Part shown: positions 13,063 through 26,900 of the stretch, in pieces
Layout of the letters: the number at the start of each line of letters is the position of its first letter
Position numbering within the stretch: the stretch's first letter is position 1
NCBI GenBank assembly: GCA_028753945.1
Contig: JAPNXP010000012.1
Coordinates: 4,734,501 to 4,798,500 of the forward strand
Direction: 5' to 3'
DNA length: 64,000 bases
Origin: Hexactinellida sp. DTS-2022
Lineage: Eukaryota > Porifera > Hexactinellida
Notes under the pieces: model-generated
The model's database searches: none
Told to the model about the DNA's origin: nothing
Seen by the model: only the letters and a program-made list of their open reading frames with translations
Position numbers and translations under genes: made by a program

Positions 13063-15398
13063 TAATTTTAATTTCATTTCATTATAATAATTGAATTCAG
13101 CGCACTCGATAACCCCAATAATCTAATTGGAACCGTCTCTATAAGTTAAACACAGAACGTATTAATTATAATTAAATATGTCATGTATCCATTGTGCAAG
13201 AATATTCACGGAGAAAAAAATATAATCACATAATCTGTCGTTGTTATGGAATGTAGAATCTTAGTTTTCTATTAGAAAATAGAAGCCTACTAGCTACTCG
13301 ATCTCACAAGTTGAATCAATATAATAATAACGAGTTGAAACAATAGAATTAGATTTAACACTTCAATTGAACTGAAGTGTTAGTAAACAAAGGGATTTTG
13401 CAACTCAATTGTGGCACAAACAAAACGCAATTTGAAAATTCGTGCACTGTGAAAAGGTGTAGAATTTAATTCTCTATCGAATGCATATAAATTAAATATT
13501 CTCGCACTATTTAATGTTATTTTCCCAATATTAAACAGGTGCAAAAATGTGTCCAAAAAAATGTAATAAAAAATCGTGACCCCAGGTGCACATCTGTAAC
13601 TCATGAGACACATATCCTGAAAATTTCAGTTCTTAGTTACTAAAACTCTGTTCTGTGGAGGATCTACGGACCAATAATAAAAATCCAAAATTGCAGCTGT
13701 GCCGACGCATGTTCCTTTGGTGGCACTATATTTTGTTGGTGGGTCATTGATAGTGCCTCCAAAAGAACATGCTGTCAGCACATCTGCAATTTTGGATTTT
13801 TTTTCGCCAAGTCATCAACGCCTCAAGGTGTCATGATCCATTTGTTAATTGATCCGAGCCACAAGGACGGGAGATAAATTTGAAGTTTGTTTCTATCATA
13901 AACCATCTTGAGTTTAATGCCATTCATTCATTATGTATTGATAATAAATTATATTATTAGTTATTTATTTTAGCAATGTTATCCATGGTTGGTTGAGTTG
14001 AGTCAACAAATTCCTTATATTATATTATTTAATTTAATCAATTGTATAGTAATACTAAAATTAAATAGAAGCCAGCTGGAATTTATAAGTTAAATCAATA
14101 TAATTATCGCAAGTTGAATCACTAGAGTAGGATTTAACAAGTTAAATCAATATAATTATTACAAGTTGAAACAATAGAATTAGATTTAACACTTTACTGA
14201 AATTGAAGTGTCAGTAAACAAAGAAATTTCAACCCCCATTTATGGCAGAAATTGACCCCTTTATTGAAAAATTTCTTCTCCCATTAGACGCAGAATTTTA
14301 TGGCGAATCCAAATGTGAAATAAAATTTTGGGGTTTAGTAAAACATTTTTTGAGTTATGGACCAGACAAATTTTGAAAGGTGTTAAAGATGTGTCAAGAA
14401 TTTGTTAATACAAAATCGTAACCCCAGGTGCAAATTAGACGTCGACTCCGAATCTACATGCCAAGTTTCAGCCCTCTATGTATACAGGTGTGGCCAGGGC
14501 ACCTGCTACGGAGAAATAATAATAATAATAATAAAATCCAAAATTGCAGCTGTGCCGACGCATGTTCCTTGGTGGCACTATATTTTGTTGGTGGTTTATT
14601 GATAGTGCCTCCAAAAGAACATGCTGTCGGCGCAGGCTGCAATTTTGGATTTTTTTCTGCCAAGTCATCAACGCCCAAGGTGTGAAGAACCATTTGTTAA
14701 TTGGTCGTTGTCACAAGGAATGGTAGATTAATTTGAAGTTAGTTTCTATCATAAACCATCAAGAGTTTAATGCCATTCATTCATTATGTATTGATAATAA
14801 ATTATATTATTAGTTATGTATTTTAGCAATGTTATCCACGGTGATTTGAGTTTAGTCAATAAATTCCTTATATTATTATATTTTATTTAATCCATTGTAT
14901 AGTAATACTAGAATTAAATAGAAGCCAGCTGGTATTTATAAGTTGAATCAATTTAATTATCGCAAGTTGAAACAATAGTGAAAGATTTAACAAGTTAAAT
15001 CAATATAATTATTACAAGTTTAAACAATGGAATTAAATTTCACAGTTTTATTGAAATTGAAGTGTTGAGAAACAAAGGAATTTCAACTCCCATTTATGGC
15101 AGAAATTAAACCAATATTAACAAATTTTCTTCTCCCATCAGACGCAGAATTTTATGGTGAATCCAAATATGAAATAAAAATTGGGGGTTTAGTAAAATAT
15201 TTGTTGAGTTATGGACCAGACAAATTTTGAAAGGTGTTAAAGATGTGTCAAAAATTTGTTAATACAAAATCGTAACCCCAGGTGCAAATTAGACGTCGAC
15301 TCCGAATCTACATGCCAAGTTTCAGCCCTCTATGTATACAGGTGTGGCCAGGGCACCTGCTACGGAGAAATAATAATAATAATAAAAATAATAATAAT

Positions 15399-15580
15399 AA
15401 AGGCAGTGATTCTAATACTGGGCCACTATACTATAGTATAGTCGGCACAGTAAAAATAATAATAAAGGCAGTGATTCTAATACTGGGCCACTATACTATA
15501 GTATAGTCGGCACAGTAATAATAAAGGCAGTGATTCCAATACTGGGCCACTATACTATAGTATAGTCGGCACAGTAATAA
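15399..15580 (-). repeat. Dyad element cluster, 3 copies
   Basis: Three copies with the AGGCAGTGATTC leader, separated by AATAAT/AAAATAAT runs, between a CTACGGAGAAATAATAAT unit edge and H copy 13. This is the standard slot for dyads in the leftward block. Confidence 0.9.
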
Positions 15581-16401
15581 AAATAAATAAAAATCCAAAA
15601 TTGCAGCCTGTGCCGATGCATGTTCCTTTGGTGGCACTATATTTTGATGGTGGTTTATTGATAGTGCCTCCAATGGAACATGCTGTCGGCACAGGCTGCA
15701 ATTGTGGATTTTTTTCCGCCAAGTCATCATCACTATGAAGGTGTTAAATTATTTCAGAAAGGTGTTTCAGAAGGCTACGACCCTTAGAGTGGTGGTAGTT
15801 TCCATTTAGCTCACTTCATTTGAGAGATATTCAAGTTTCAGTAGAATATAATAGCTGATGACTCAGCATTTTTTAAGTGCGTGTTGGGTATTCACCCAAC
15901 TCCAACCAACCCATGCGAATTATTTAATTCACAAAATTGTAAAAATACATTTCTTTGACGATGTCATCATCACCTCAAGGTGTCAATACCCACTTGTATA
16001 GGTGGTACCTGGCATAAGGACCAATTGATAAATTGAAAGTTTGTTTCTATCTTGTATCATCTCTGAGATTAATGAAATTTAGCTAATTAGTATAAATATT
16101 TAATTAATTTATTAATTATTTAACACCATTATTATATACAGCAAAATAAATAAGTTCAATTACAGATTTACAGTATTTGTAATTATTAATAATTAGTGTG
16201 CTTCTTCTAGTAAAAAACGTTATAGTATTAGAGTCCTGTTGCATGGGAAATGGACCCCCGTGGGAAATGTACCCCCCTAATTAAGTGACCATGGATATGT
16301 TCAGGGGGGTCCATTTCCCAGACGTATGCGTGGGATTTGGACCCCCCTTGATATGAAAATACATTACTCATATCCTGTTATGAAAATGTATTACTAGCAG
16401 G

Positions 16402-16537
16402 GTTGTATCAACTCATTTAGAGTTGGCAGAATCAACTCATTTTCTTGAATGAGTTGGTGACAGCAAAATGAATGAGTTGAATGAGTTGGTAGACAAAAAA
16501 TGAGTTGTTTTGCCAACTCAAAATGAGTTGATACAAC
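16402..16537. mobile_element. Small palindromic element rich in GAGTTG words
   Basis: Begins GTTGTATCAACTCATTT and ends with the inverted AAATGAGTTGATACAAC. Its interior is built from AATGAGTTG repeats. A second, longer related copy lacking the outer left end lies at about 16,700-16,855. Both look like miniature inverted-repeat elements without coding capacity. Confidence 0.65.
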
Positions 16538-16995
16538 CTACTTCCGACCATGGCTAGACCACTTTCACTTTGTCGTAACATTAATGCGTAGGGAGATCCA
16601 AATTTGGCCGGATCACTTTTGAGAGCCGACCTACGCAGCTGTAAATGTATTAGTAAACTGAAGATTTAAGATATACGTTAGTTACAAATAGTTTAAATAA
16701 AAAATGAGTTGGCAGAATCAACTCATTTTCTTGAATGAGTTGAATGAGTTGGTGACAGCAAAATGAATGAGTTGAATGAGTTGGTGAAGGAAATTTGAAT
16801 GAGTTGGTAGACAAAAAATGAGTTGTTTTGCCAACTCAAAATGAGTTGATACAACGCTGAAATTTAATAGTCATCCTGTTATGAAATACTTTGTACATAT
16901 TAATGTAGACTAGTTCTCAATCAACTAGTTCTTGAATGAAGTTGATTCCATCAAATCAGGAACCGTGAATGAGCTAATAAGTATACTAAAAAAAC

Positions 16996-17408
16996 TAGGG
17001 CTGAAACGAATATTCGAAATGTAACGAACGAACCTTTTTCTAAACGAACGAATATTCGAATATTCGTTCGATTGGATGACTAAGCATTAAATCAATTTCA
17101 AGAGACAAAATACATTGGAAAATAGGTTTTTGATAATGTTAGAATGGTGTAATAATAGTCACAAAGTGTATTATACACAAGTTGACTAATAATCAGCTAG
17201 TTTAAGTTGGAATATATATATATAATATTTCTCAGCTATACAAAAGTCTTGTTGTTGCCCAAAATTAGTTAACGAATATCCGTTTCAATCTAATATACGT
17301 CCAAACGAATATTCGTTTAGGAACGAATATTCGTTTGCAAACGAACGAATATTCGTTCAATCATTTCGAACGAATATTCGAATATTCGGTATATTCGTTT
17401 CAGCCCTA
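16996..17408. mobile_element. hAT-like miniature element
   Basis: The termini are TAGGGCTGAAACGAATATTC and its inverted copy. The interior is filled with the palindrome CGAATATTCG. The 8 bases on either side are AAAAAAAC and CAAAAAAC, matching at 7 of 8 places, as expected for the 8-bp target duplication of the hAT superfamily. TAGGG/CAGGG-type ends are also usual for hAT elements. It has no coding capacity and is inserted inside the larger foldback element. Confidence 0.7.
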
Positions 17409-18974
17409 CAAAAAACGACAATCCAAATTGGTAAATATGCAGTAACAATTAGGCAGGAAATTCACAATTCAACTCAACTAAAGGAAGACGCACCAAATTT
17501 TGTGCTCAGTTAGAATGTATTTATTGAAAGTCAACAAATTCCGTTCTTAGATAACAGGTGATAATTGTATTTCATAACAGGATATGACTAGTAATACATT
17601 TTCATAACAGGATATGAGTAATGTATTTTCATATCAAGGGGGGTCCAAATCCCACGCATACGTCTGGGAAATGGACCCCCGTGGGAAATGGACCCCTCTG
17701 AACATATCCATGGTCACTTAATTAGGGGGGTCCATTTCCCACGGGGTCCATTTCCCATGCAACAGTCCTACTATAGTTTTATACTATAAGTGCACACTAT
17801 TGAATTTACCTCTGTCGGACTTCCGGCCGGCCGTACGCGATGGCCTAACTAAACCATTGGTCATAGAGATTTAAAATTTTGACAGGAGATATAGAATTTC
17901 CTGGAGATGATCACCTCGAAGCCTGATTTCTCAATTTCGCTTTTGTTCGTCAGTTATATCGAATTCTGGTCCAGTGACTCTTTAATAATTCGAATTAGTT
18001 ATTGAAAATATAGAGGTTGTATTCTCCTAAGGATGTTCTTTTTATATATCAATTAAAATTATTAGGTCGCTAATCAATTCTACGTTTTATTAACGATTAT
18101 TTACATAAATCAGCCATCTTCTCCATATTGTAATTACTCTATAGTATACTCAATACAATAGAACATAGTATTACATAAGCCTACTATCTGCTAGGATAAT
18201 GACTGTTATTGATTGGTTTGTAAGTGAATATGTGTTTCATACAAGTGCAATTGAAACACTTGGAAGTTGGAATTTTTTACAAGTTGATGATGATGATGTC
18301 AATTTATTATTCAAGATAGTAACGTAAATACTAGCACGTATTCCTAATTTCTATTTGTAATAATTAATCTTTAATTAATTTAATTAAACATTTGAAGTCT
18401 TCACAATTCAAACATTAATTAAATTGTATTACACTAAGATGAAATGTAATTTGAATATTGAAATTCTAGTTAAATTAAACATTGGGGAAGTGTAATCAGA
18501 AGGAGCACACTCCCATCCCGTCTGTGAGGGTTTTTTTTAATATTTAATTTCACTATCATATTTGAATTCAGCGCACTCGATAACCCCAATAATCTATTTG
18601 GAACCGCGCACCGTCTCTATAAGTTAAACACAGAGGGAATTAATTAGAATTAAATATGTCATTTATCCATTGTGCAAGAATATTCTAAGCAGAAATAAAT
18701 ATAATCACATAATCTGTCGTTGTTATGGAATGTAAAATCTTAGTTTTCAATTGGAAAATAGAAGCCTAACAGATCTCACAAGTAGAATCAATATAATTAT
18801 CACAAGTTGAAACAATATAATTAGATTTAACACTTTAATTGAACTGAAGTGTTAGTAAACAAGGGAAATTTGAAACTCAATTGTGGCACAAACGAAGCCC
18901 AATTTGAAAATTCGTGCACTGTGAAAAGGTGTAGAATTTAATTCTCTATCGAATGCAAAAAAATTAAGAAATTA

Positions 18975-19139
18975 CTTATATAGAGCTGAGCTTTGTAGAG
19001 TTCAGTTTTTCACTATGTAAATTCATGCACTGAGAAAGGTCAGTTTTTTTCCAGAGTTTGAAATTGACCTTTAGAAAGTAAGCCTGGGCTTTTAGTATGG
19101 GAAAAAATCTGAACTCTACAAAGCTCAGCTCTATATAAG
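18975..19139. mobile_element. Miniature element with 31-bp inverted termini
   Basis: CTTATATAGAGCTGAGCTTT at the left is mirrored at the right by AAAGCTCAGCTCTATATAAG. The arms are 31 bp with about 100 bp between them. It interrupts a satellite unit within the sequence TCGAATGCATATAAATTAAA seen intact elsewhere (for example near 26,275). The superfamily is not evident. Confidence 0.65.
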
Positions 19140-21673
19140 GATTCCCAAAAATTAAATATTCGGGCACCATTTATTGTTCCTTTTCTAACATTAAACAGGT
19201 TTAAAAATGTGTTAAAAAAATGTAATCAAAAATCGTGACCCCAGGTGCACATCTGTAACCCATGAGACACATATCCTGAAAATTTGGTTTCTTAGTTAAT
19301 TAAACTCTGTTCTGTGGAGAGGATACGGAAGGATAAAAATCCAAAATTGCAGCCTGTGCCGACGTTTGTTCCTTTGGTGGCACTATATTTTGTTGGTTGT
19401 TAATTGATAGTGCCTCCAAAGGAACATGCTGTCGGTACAGGGTGCATTTTTGGATTTTTTTTCACCCAGTCATCAACGCCTCAAGGTGTCAAGAACCATT
19501 TGTTAATTGGTCCGAGTCACAAGGAACGGTATATAAATTTGAAGTTTGTTTCTATCATAAATCATCTTGAGTTTAATGCCATTCATTCTTTACTTATTGA
19601 TAATAAATTAAATTATTAGTTATATATTTTAGCAATGTTATCCACGGTGAATGAGTTAAGTCAACAAATTCCTTATATTATATTATTTTATTTAATCCAT
19701 TGTATATTAATACTACAATTAAATAGAAGCCAGCTGGAATTCATAAGTTAAATCAATATAATTATCGCAAGTTGAAACAATAGAGTAGGATTTAACAAGT
19801 TAAATCAATATGTTTATTACAAGTTGAAACAATGGAATTAAATTTCACAGTTTTAATGAAACTGAAGTGTGAGTAAACAAAGAAATTTCAACCCCCATTT
19901 ATGGCAGAAATTAAACCCTTTTTTGAAGATCTTCTTCTCCGATCAGACGCAGAATTTTATGGTGATTCCAAATGTGAAATAAAATTTGGGGGTTTAGTAA
20001 AACATCTTTTGAGTTATGGACCAGACAAATTTTGAAAGGTGTCAAAGATGTGTCCAAAATTGGTTAATCAAAAATCGTAACCCCAGGTGCAAATTAGACG
20101 GTCCCATCGCACCTACATGCCAAGTTTCAGCCCATCAACAATTAAGCTCTGGCCAGGGCACCGTCTACGGAGAAAAAGAAATAATAAAAAAAATCCAAAA
20201 TTGCAGCTGTGCCGACGCATGTTCCTTTGGTGGCACTATATTTTGGTGGTGGTTTATTGATAGTGCCTCCAATGGGACATGCTGTCAGCACAGCTGCAAT
20301 TTTGGATTTTTTTTCGCCATGTCATCATCACTATGAAGGTGTTAAAATATATCAAAAGGTGTTACAGAATGCATCGACCCTTAGAGTGGTGGAAGTTTCC
20401 ATTTAGCTCACTTCATTTGAGAGATATTCAGGTTTCAGTAGAATATAATCTGTGATGACTCAGCATTTTTAAAGTGCGTATTGGGTATTCACCCAACTCC
20501 AACCAACCCATGCGAATTATTTAATTCACAAAATTGTAAAAATACATTTTTTTGACGATGTCATCATCACCTCAAGGTGTCAAGACCCACTTGTATAGGT
20601 GGTACTTGGCATAAGGACCAATTGATAAATTGAAAGTTTGTTTCTATCTTGTATCATCTCTGAGATTAATGAAATTTAGCTAATTAGTATAAATATTTAA
20701 TTAATAAATTAATAATTTAACACCATTATTATGTACAGCAAAATAAATAAAGTTCAATTATTTGCACTTATTATTAATTTAAATCGAATTTCACTATCAT
20801 ATTTGAATTCAGCGCACTCGATAACCCCAATAATCCAATTGGAACCGTCTATAAGTTAAATACAAAAGGAATTAATTATAATAAATTACGTCAGTACATT
20901 AATTGTGCAAGAATATTCTCGCGAAATAAATATAATCACTTTATCTGTCGTTGTTGTGGAATGTAAAATGTTAACGGTTCTATCATAAACCATCTTTAGT
21001 TTAATGCCATTCATTACTTATTGATAATAAATTAAATTATTAGTTATTTATTTTAGCAATGTTATCCACGGTGAGTTGAGTAAAGTCAACAAATTCCTTA
21101 TATAAATTAATTTAATTTAATCCATTGTATAGTAATGCTAGAATTAAATAGAAGCCAGCTGGAATTTATAAGTTAAATCAATATAATTATCGCAAGTTGA
21201 ATCACTAGAGTAGGATTTAACAAGTTAAATCAATATAATTATCGCAAGTTGAATCACTAGAGTAGGATTTAACAAGTTAAATCAATATAATTATTACAAG
21301 TTGAAACAATAGAATTAGATTTAACACTTTACTGAAATTGAAGTGTGAGTAAACAAAGAAATTTCAACCCCCATTTATGGCAGAAATTGAACCCTTTATT
21401 GGAAAATCTATTCTCCCATCAGACGCAGAATTTTATGGCGAATCCAAATATGAAATAAAATTTGGGGGTTTAGTAAAACATATTTTGAGTTATGGACCAG
21501 ACAAATTTTTAAAGGTGTTAAAGATGTGTCAAAAATTTGTTAACGAAAAATCGTAACCCCAGGTGCAAATTAGACGGTCCCATCGCACCTACATGCCAAG
21601 TTTCAGCCCATCAACAATTAAGCTCTGGCCAGGGCACCGTCTACGGAGAAAAAAAAAATAATAATAAAAATAA

Positions 21674-21730
21674 TAAAGGCAGTGATTCCAATACTGGGCC
21701 ACTATACTATAGTATAGTCGGCACAGTAAA
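21674..21730 (-). repeat. Single dyad element
   Basis: One copy with AAGGCAGTGATTCC leader, palindromic core and CGGCACAGTAA tail. It lies between the CTACGGAG unit edge plus AATAAT run and H copy 16. This is the simplest example of the dyad slot. Confidence 0.85.
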
Positions 21731-23846
21731 AATACAAAATTGCAGCCTGTGCCGACGCATGTTCCTTTGGTGGCACTATATTTTTGTGTTGTTTATTGAT
21801 AGTGCCTCCAAAGGAACATGCTGTCGGCGCAGGCTGCAATTTTGTATTTTTTTTCGCCAAGTCATCAACGCCCAAGGTGTGAAGAACCATTTGTTAATTG
21901 GTCGGAGTTACAAGGAACGGTAGATAAATTTGAAGTTAGTTTCTATCATAAACCATCAAGAGTTTAATGCCATTCATTCATTATGTATTGATAATAAATT
22001 ATATTATTAGTAATTTATTTTAGCAATGTTATCCACGGTTGTTTGAGTTGAGTCAACAAATTCCTTATATTATTATAATTTATTTAATCCTTTGTATAGT
22101 AATACTAGAATTAAATAGAAGCCAGCTGGAATTTAAAAGTTGAATCAATTTAATTATCGCAAGTTGAAACAATAGAGTAAGATTTAACAAGTTAAATCAA
22201 TATAATTATTACAAGTTGAAACAATAGAATTAGATTTAACACTTTTACTGAAATTGAAGTGCGAGTAAACAAAGAAATTTCAAACCCCATTTATGGCAGA
22301 AATTAAACTTATTTTTGAAAATATTCCTCTCCCATCAGACGCAGAATTTTATGGTGAATCCAAATGTGAAATAAAATTTGGGGGTTTAGTAAAACATATT
22401 TTGAGTTATGGACCAGACAAATTTTGAAAGGTGTTAAAGATGTGTCAAAAATTCGTTAATCAAAAATCGTAACCCCAGGTGCAAATTAGACGGTCCATAC
22501 GCACCTACATGCCAAGTTTCAGCCCATCAACTATAAAGCTCAGGCCAGGGCACCGTCTACGGAGAAAAAATAAAAAAATCCAAAATTGCAGCCTGTGCCG
22601 ACGCATGTTCCTTTGGTGGCACTATATTTTGGTGGTGGTTTATTGATAGTGCCTCCATAGGAACATGCTGTCGGCGCAGGCTGCAATTTTGGATTTTTTT
22701 TCCGCCATGTCATCATCACTATGAAGGTGTTAAATTATTTCAGTAAGGTGTTTCAGAATGCAACGACCCTTTAGAGTGGTGGAAGTTTCCATTCAGCTCA
22801 CTTCATTAAAGAGATATTCTAGTTTCAGTAGAATATAATCTGTAATGACTCAGCATTTTTTAAGTGGGTGTTGGGTCATCAACCAACATTAACTAACCCA
22901 TTTTAAATATCGAATTAACAAAATTGTAAAAACACATTTTTTTAACGATGTCATCATCACCTCAAGGTGTCAAGACCCACTTGTATAGGTGGCACGTGTC
23001 ATAAGGACCAATTGATATATTGAAAGTTTGTTTCTATCTTCTATGATCTCTGAGATTTATGATATTTAATTAATTAGTATAAATAATTATTAATATTATT
23101 TATAATATGACACCAATTTCAATGTCAACATACAATTATTAAGTTCAATTATTTTGTCATAAATAATTAATTAATTAATTTATCTATCAAATTTCAATTC
23201 CGCACACTCGATAACCTCTAATATACAAATTGGAAGCTTCTATATAAGTTAAATACAAACTGAATTATTTATAATTAATTACGTCAGTATATTAACAGTG
23301 CAATTATATTCTCGCAGAAGTAAATATAATCACATAATATGTCGTTGTTATGAAATATATAATCTTAATTTTCAATTGCAAAATAGAAGCCAGCTTGAAT
23401 TCACAAGTTAAATCAATATAATTATAGCAAGTTGAATCACTAGAGTAGGATTTAACAAGTTAAATCAATATAATTATTACAAGTTGAAACAATGGAATTA
23501 GATTTAACACTTTACTGAAACTGAAGTGTGAGTAAACAAAGAAATTTCAACCCCCATTAATGGCAGGAATAAAACCTTTTTTGAAGGTTTTCTTCTCCCA
23601 TCAGACGCAGAATTTTATGGGGAATCCAAATATGAAATAAAATTTTCGGGTTTAGTAAAACATATTTTGAGTTATGGACCAGACAAAATCTGAAAGGTGT
23701 TAAAGATGTGTCAAAAATTTCTTAATAAAAAATCGTAACCCCAGGTGCAAATTAGACGGTCCCACCGCACCTACATGCCAAGTTTCAGCCCATCAACTAT
23801 AGAGCTCTGGCCAGGGTACCGTCTAGGGAGAAAAAAAAAAAAAAAA

Positions 23847-23970
23847 ATCCAAAATTGCATCCTGTGCCGACAGCATGTTCCATTGGAGGCACTATCAATA
23901 AACCACCAACAAAATATAGTGCCACCCAAGGAACATGCGTCGGCACAGGATGCAATTTTGGATTTTTTTT
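23847..23970 (+). repeat. H hairpin element, copy 18, inverted relative to its unit
   Basis: The surrounding unit reads leftward (CAGGGTACCGTCTAGGGAG before it, CGCCAAGTCATCATCAC after it), yet the hairpin loop reads GGCACTATCAATAAACC, the rightward orientation. Both arms carry the GCATCC/GGATGC variant also seen in the copies near 11,678 and 27,901. The loop has therefore flipped between the arms. Confidence 0.8.
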
Positions 23971-26900
23971 TCGCCAAGTCATCATCACTATAAAGGTGTT
24001 AAATCATTTCAAAAAGGTGTTACAAAAGGCATCGACCTTTAGAGTGGTGGAAGTTTCGTTTTAGTTCACTTCCTTTTAGCGATATTCAAGTTTGAGTAGA
24101 ATATAACAACTGATGACTCAGCATTTTTTATGTGAGTGTTGGGTCATCACCCAACATGAACTAACCCATTTTTAATATCGAATTAACAAAATTGTAAAAA
24201 CACATTTTTTTAACGATGTCATCATCACCTCAAGATGTCAAGACCCACTTGTATAGGTGGCACGTGCCATAAGGACCAATTGATAAATTGAAAGTTTGTT
24301 TCTATCTTATATGATCTCTGAGATTTATGATATTTAATTAATTAGTATATATAATTATTAATATTATTTATAATTTAACACCAATTTCAATGTCAACTTA
24401 TATTTATTAAGTTTAATTATTTTGTCATAAATAATAAATAAATTAATTTGTCCATCAAATTTCAATTCCGCACACTCGATAACCCCTAATAAACAAATTG
24501 GGAGCATCTATATAAGTCATATACTGACTGAATTAATTATAATTAATTACGTCAGTATATTAACAGTGCAATAATATTAACGCAGAAGTAAATATAATCA
24601 CATAATCTGTCGTTGTTGTGGTATGTAAAATCTCAACGGTTCTATCATAAACCATCTTTAGTTTAATGCCATTCATTCATTACTTATTGATAATAAATTA
24701 AATTATTAGTTATTTATTTTAGCAATGTTATCCACGGTGATTTGAGTTTAGTCAACAAATTCCTTATATCATTATATTTTATTTAATCCATTGTATAGTA
24801 ATACTACAATTAAATAGAAGCCAGCTGGAATTTATAAGTTGAATCAATATATTTATCTCAAGTTGAAACAATAGAGTAAGATTTAACAAGTTAAATCAAT
24901 ATAATTATTACAAGTTGAAACAATAGAATTAGATTTAACACTTTTACTGAAATTGAAGTGCGAGTAAACAAAGAAATTTCAAACCCCATTTATGGCAGAA
25001 ATTAAACTTATTTTTGAAAATATTCCTCTCCCATCAGACGCAGAATTTTATGGTGAATCCAAATGTGAAATAAAATTTGGGGGTTTAGTAAAACATATTT
25101 TGAGTTATGGACCAGACAAATTTTGAAAGGTGTTAAAGATGTGTCAAAAATTCGTTAATCAAAAATCGTAACCCCAGGTGCAAATTAGACGGTCCATACG
25201 CACGTACATGCCAAGTTTCAGCCCATCAACTATAAAGCTCAGGCCAGGGCACCGTCTACGGAGAAAAAATAAAAAAAAATCCAAAATTGCAGCCTGTGCC
25301 GACGCATGTTCATTTGGTGGCACTATATTTTGGTGGTGGTCTATTGATAGTGCCTCCAATGGAACATGCTGTCGGCACAGGCTGCAATTTTGGATTTTTC
25401 TTTCACCAAGTCATCATCACTATAAAGGTGTTAAATTATTTCAGAAAGGTGTTTCAGAAGGCTACGACCCTTAGAGTGGTGGAAGTTTCCATTTTGCTCA
25501 CTTCGTTTCAAAGATATTCAAGTTTCAGTAGAATATAATAAGTGATGAATCAGCATTTTTTATGTGAGTGTTGGGTCATCACCCAACTCCAACTAACCCA
25601 TTTTAATAATATAATTCACAAAATTGTAAAAATACATTTTTTTGACGATGTCATCATCACCTCAAGGTGTCAAGATCCACTTGTATAGGTGGTACGTGCC
25701 ATAAGGACCAATTGATAAATTTAAAGTTTGTTTCTATCTTGTATCATTTCTGAGATTAATGAAATTTAGATAATTAGTATAAATATTTAATTAATCTAAG
25801 ATAATTTAACACCAATATTATTTACATCAAAATAAATTAAGTTCAATTATTTGCTATAATAATTAATTTAAATTTAATTTCACTATCATATTTGAATTCA
25901 GCGCACTCGATACCCTAATAATCTAATTGGAACCGTTTCTCTAAGTTAAACACAGAGCGAATTAATTAGAATTAAATATCTCATGTATCCATTGTTCAAG
26001 AATATTCTGAGCAGAAATAAATATAATCACATAATCTGTTGTTGTTATGGAATGTAAAATCTTAGTTTTCAATTAGAAAATAGAAGCCTACTCGATCTCA
26101 CAAGTTGAATCAATGTAATTATTACAAGTTGAAACAATAGAATTCGATTTAACACTTCAATTGAACTGAAGTGTTAGTAAACAAAGGAAACTTGCAACTC
26201 AATTGTGGCACAAACGAAACCCAATTAAAAAATTCGTGCACTGTGAAAAGGTGTAGAATTTAATTCTCTATCGAATGCATATAAATTAAATATTTGTGCA
26301 CTATTTATTGTTCTTTTTCTAATATTAAACAGGTGCAAAAATGTGTCCAAAAAAATGTAGTAAAAAATCGTGACCCCAGGTGCACATCTGTAACCCATGA
26401 GACACCTGTCCTGAAATTTTGGGTTCTTAGTTAATTAAACTCTGTTCAGTGGACGATCTACGGACCAAAAATAATAAAATCCAAAATTGCACCCTGTGCC
26501 GACGCATGTTCCTTTGGTGGCACTATATCTTGATGGTGGTTTATTGATAGTGCCTCCAAAGGACATACTTTCGGCACAGGGTGCAATTTTGGATTTTTTT
26601 TTCGCCATGTCATCATCACTATGAAGGTGTAAATTATTTCAAAAAGGTGTTATAGAAGGCATCGACCCTTAGAGTGGTGGAAGTTTCCATTTAGCTCACT
26701 TCATTTGAGAGATATTCAAGTTTCATTAGAATATAATATGTGATGACTCAGCATTTTTAAAGTGCGTATTGGGTATTCACCCAACTCCAACCAACCCATG
26801 CGAATTATTTAATTCACAAAATTGTAAAAATACATTTTTTTGACGATGTCATCATCACCTCAAGGTGTCAAGACTCACTTGTATAGGTGGTATGTGGCAT

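Larger units (their letters stand above)
16236..17765. mobile_element. Foldback DNA element with terminal inverted repeats of about 160 bp
   Basis: The left terminus starts CTGTTGCATGGGAAATGG. The right terminus is its inverted copy, including the shared landmarks GACCATGGATATGTTCAG, GACGTATGCGTGGG and CATATCCTGTTATGAAAA. The right arm carries about 18 additional bases from a local duplication of GGTCCATTTCCC. The interior has no transposase. The flanks show no convincing target duplication, so the exact ends are uncertain by a few bases. Smaller elements are inserted inside. Confidence 0.75.
16167..18543. mobile_element. Nested insertion block of about 2.4 kb
   Basis: The satellite unit is interrupted after AAGTTCAATTA (about 16,166) and resumes at TTTAATTTCACTATCATA (about 18,543), the order seen uninterrupted near 25,850. 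The intervening DNA differs from the unit. Near its ends are AGTGTGCTTCTTCTAG (about 16,195) and, inverted, a related GTGTGCTCCTTCTG, which may be degraded termini. The right part (17,770-18,540) is AT-rich and apparently unique. No open frame of useful length is present, so the block is non-autonomous or decayed. Confidence 0.6.
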
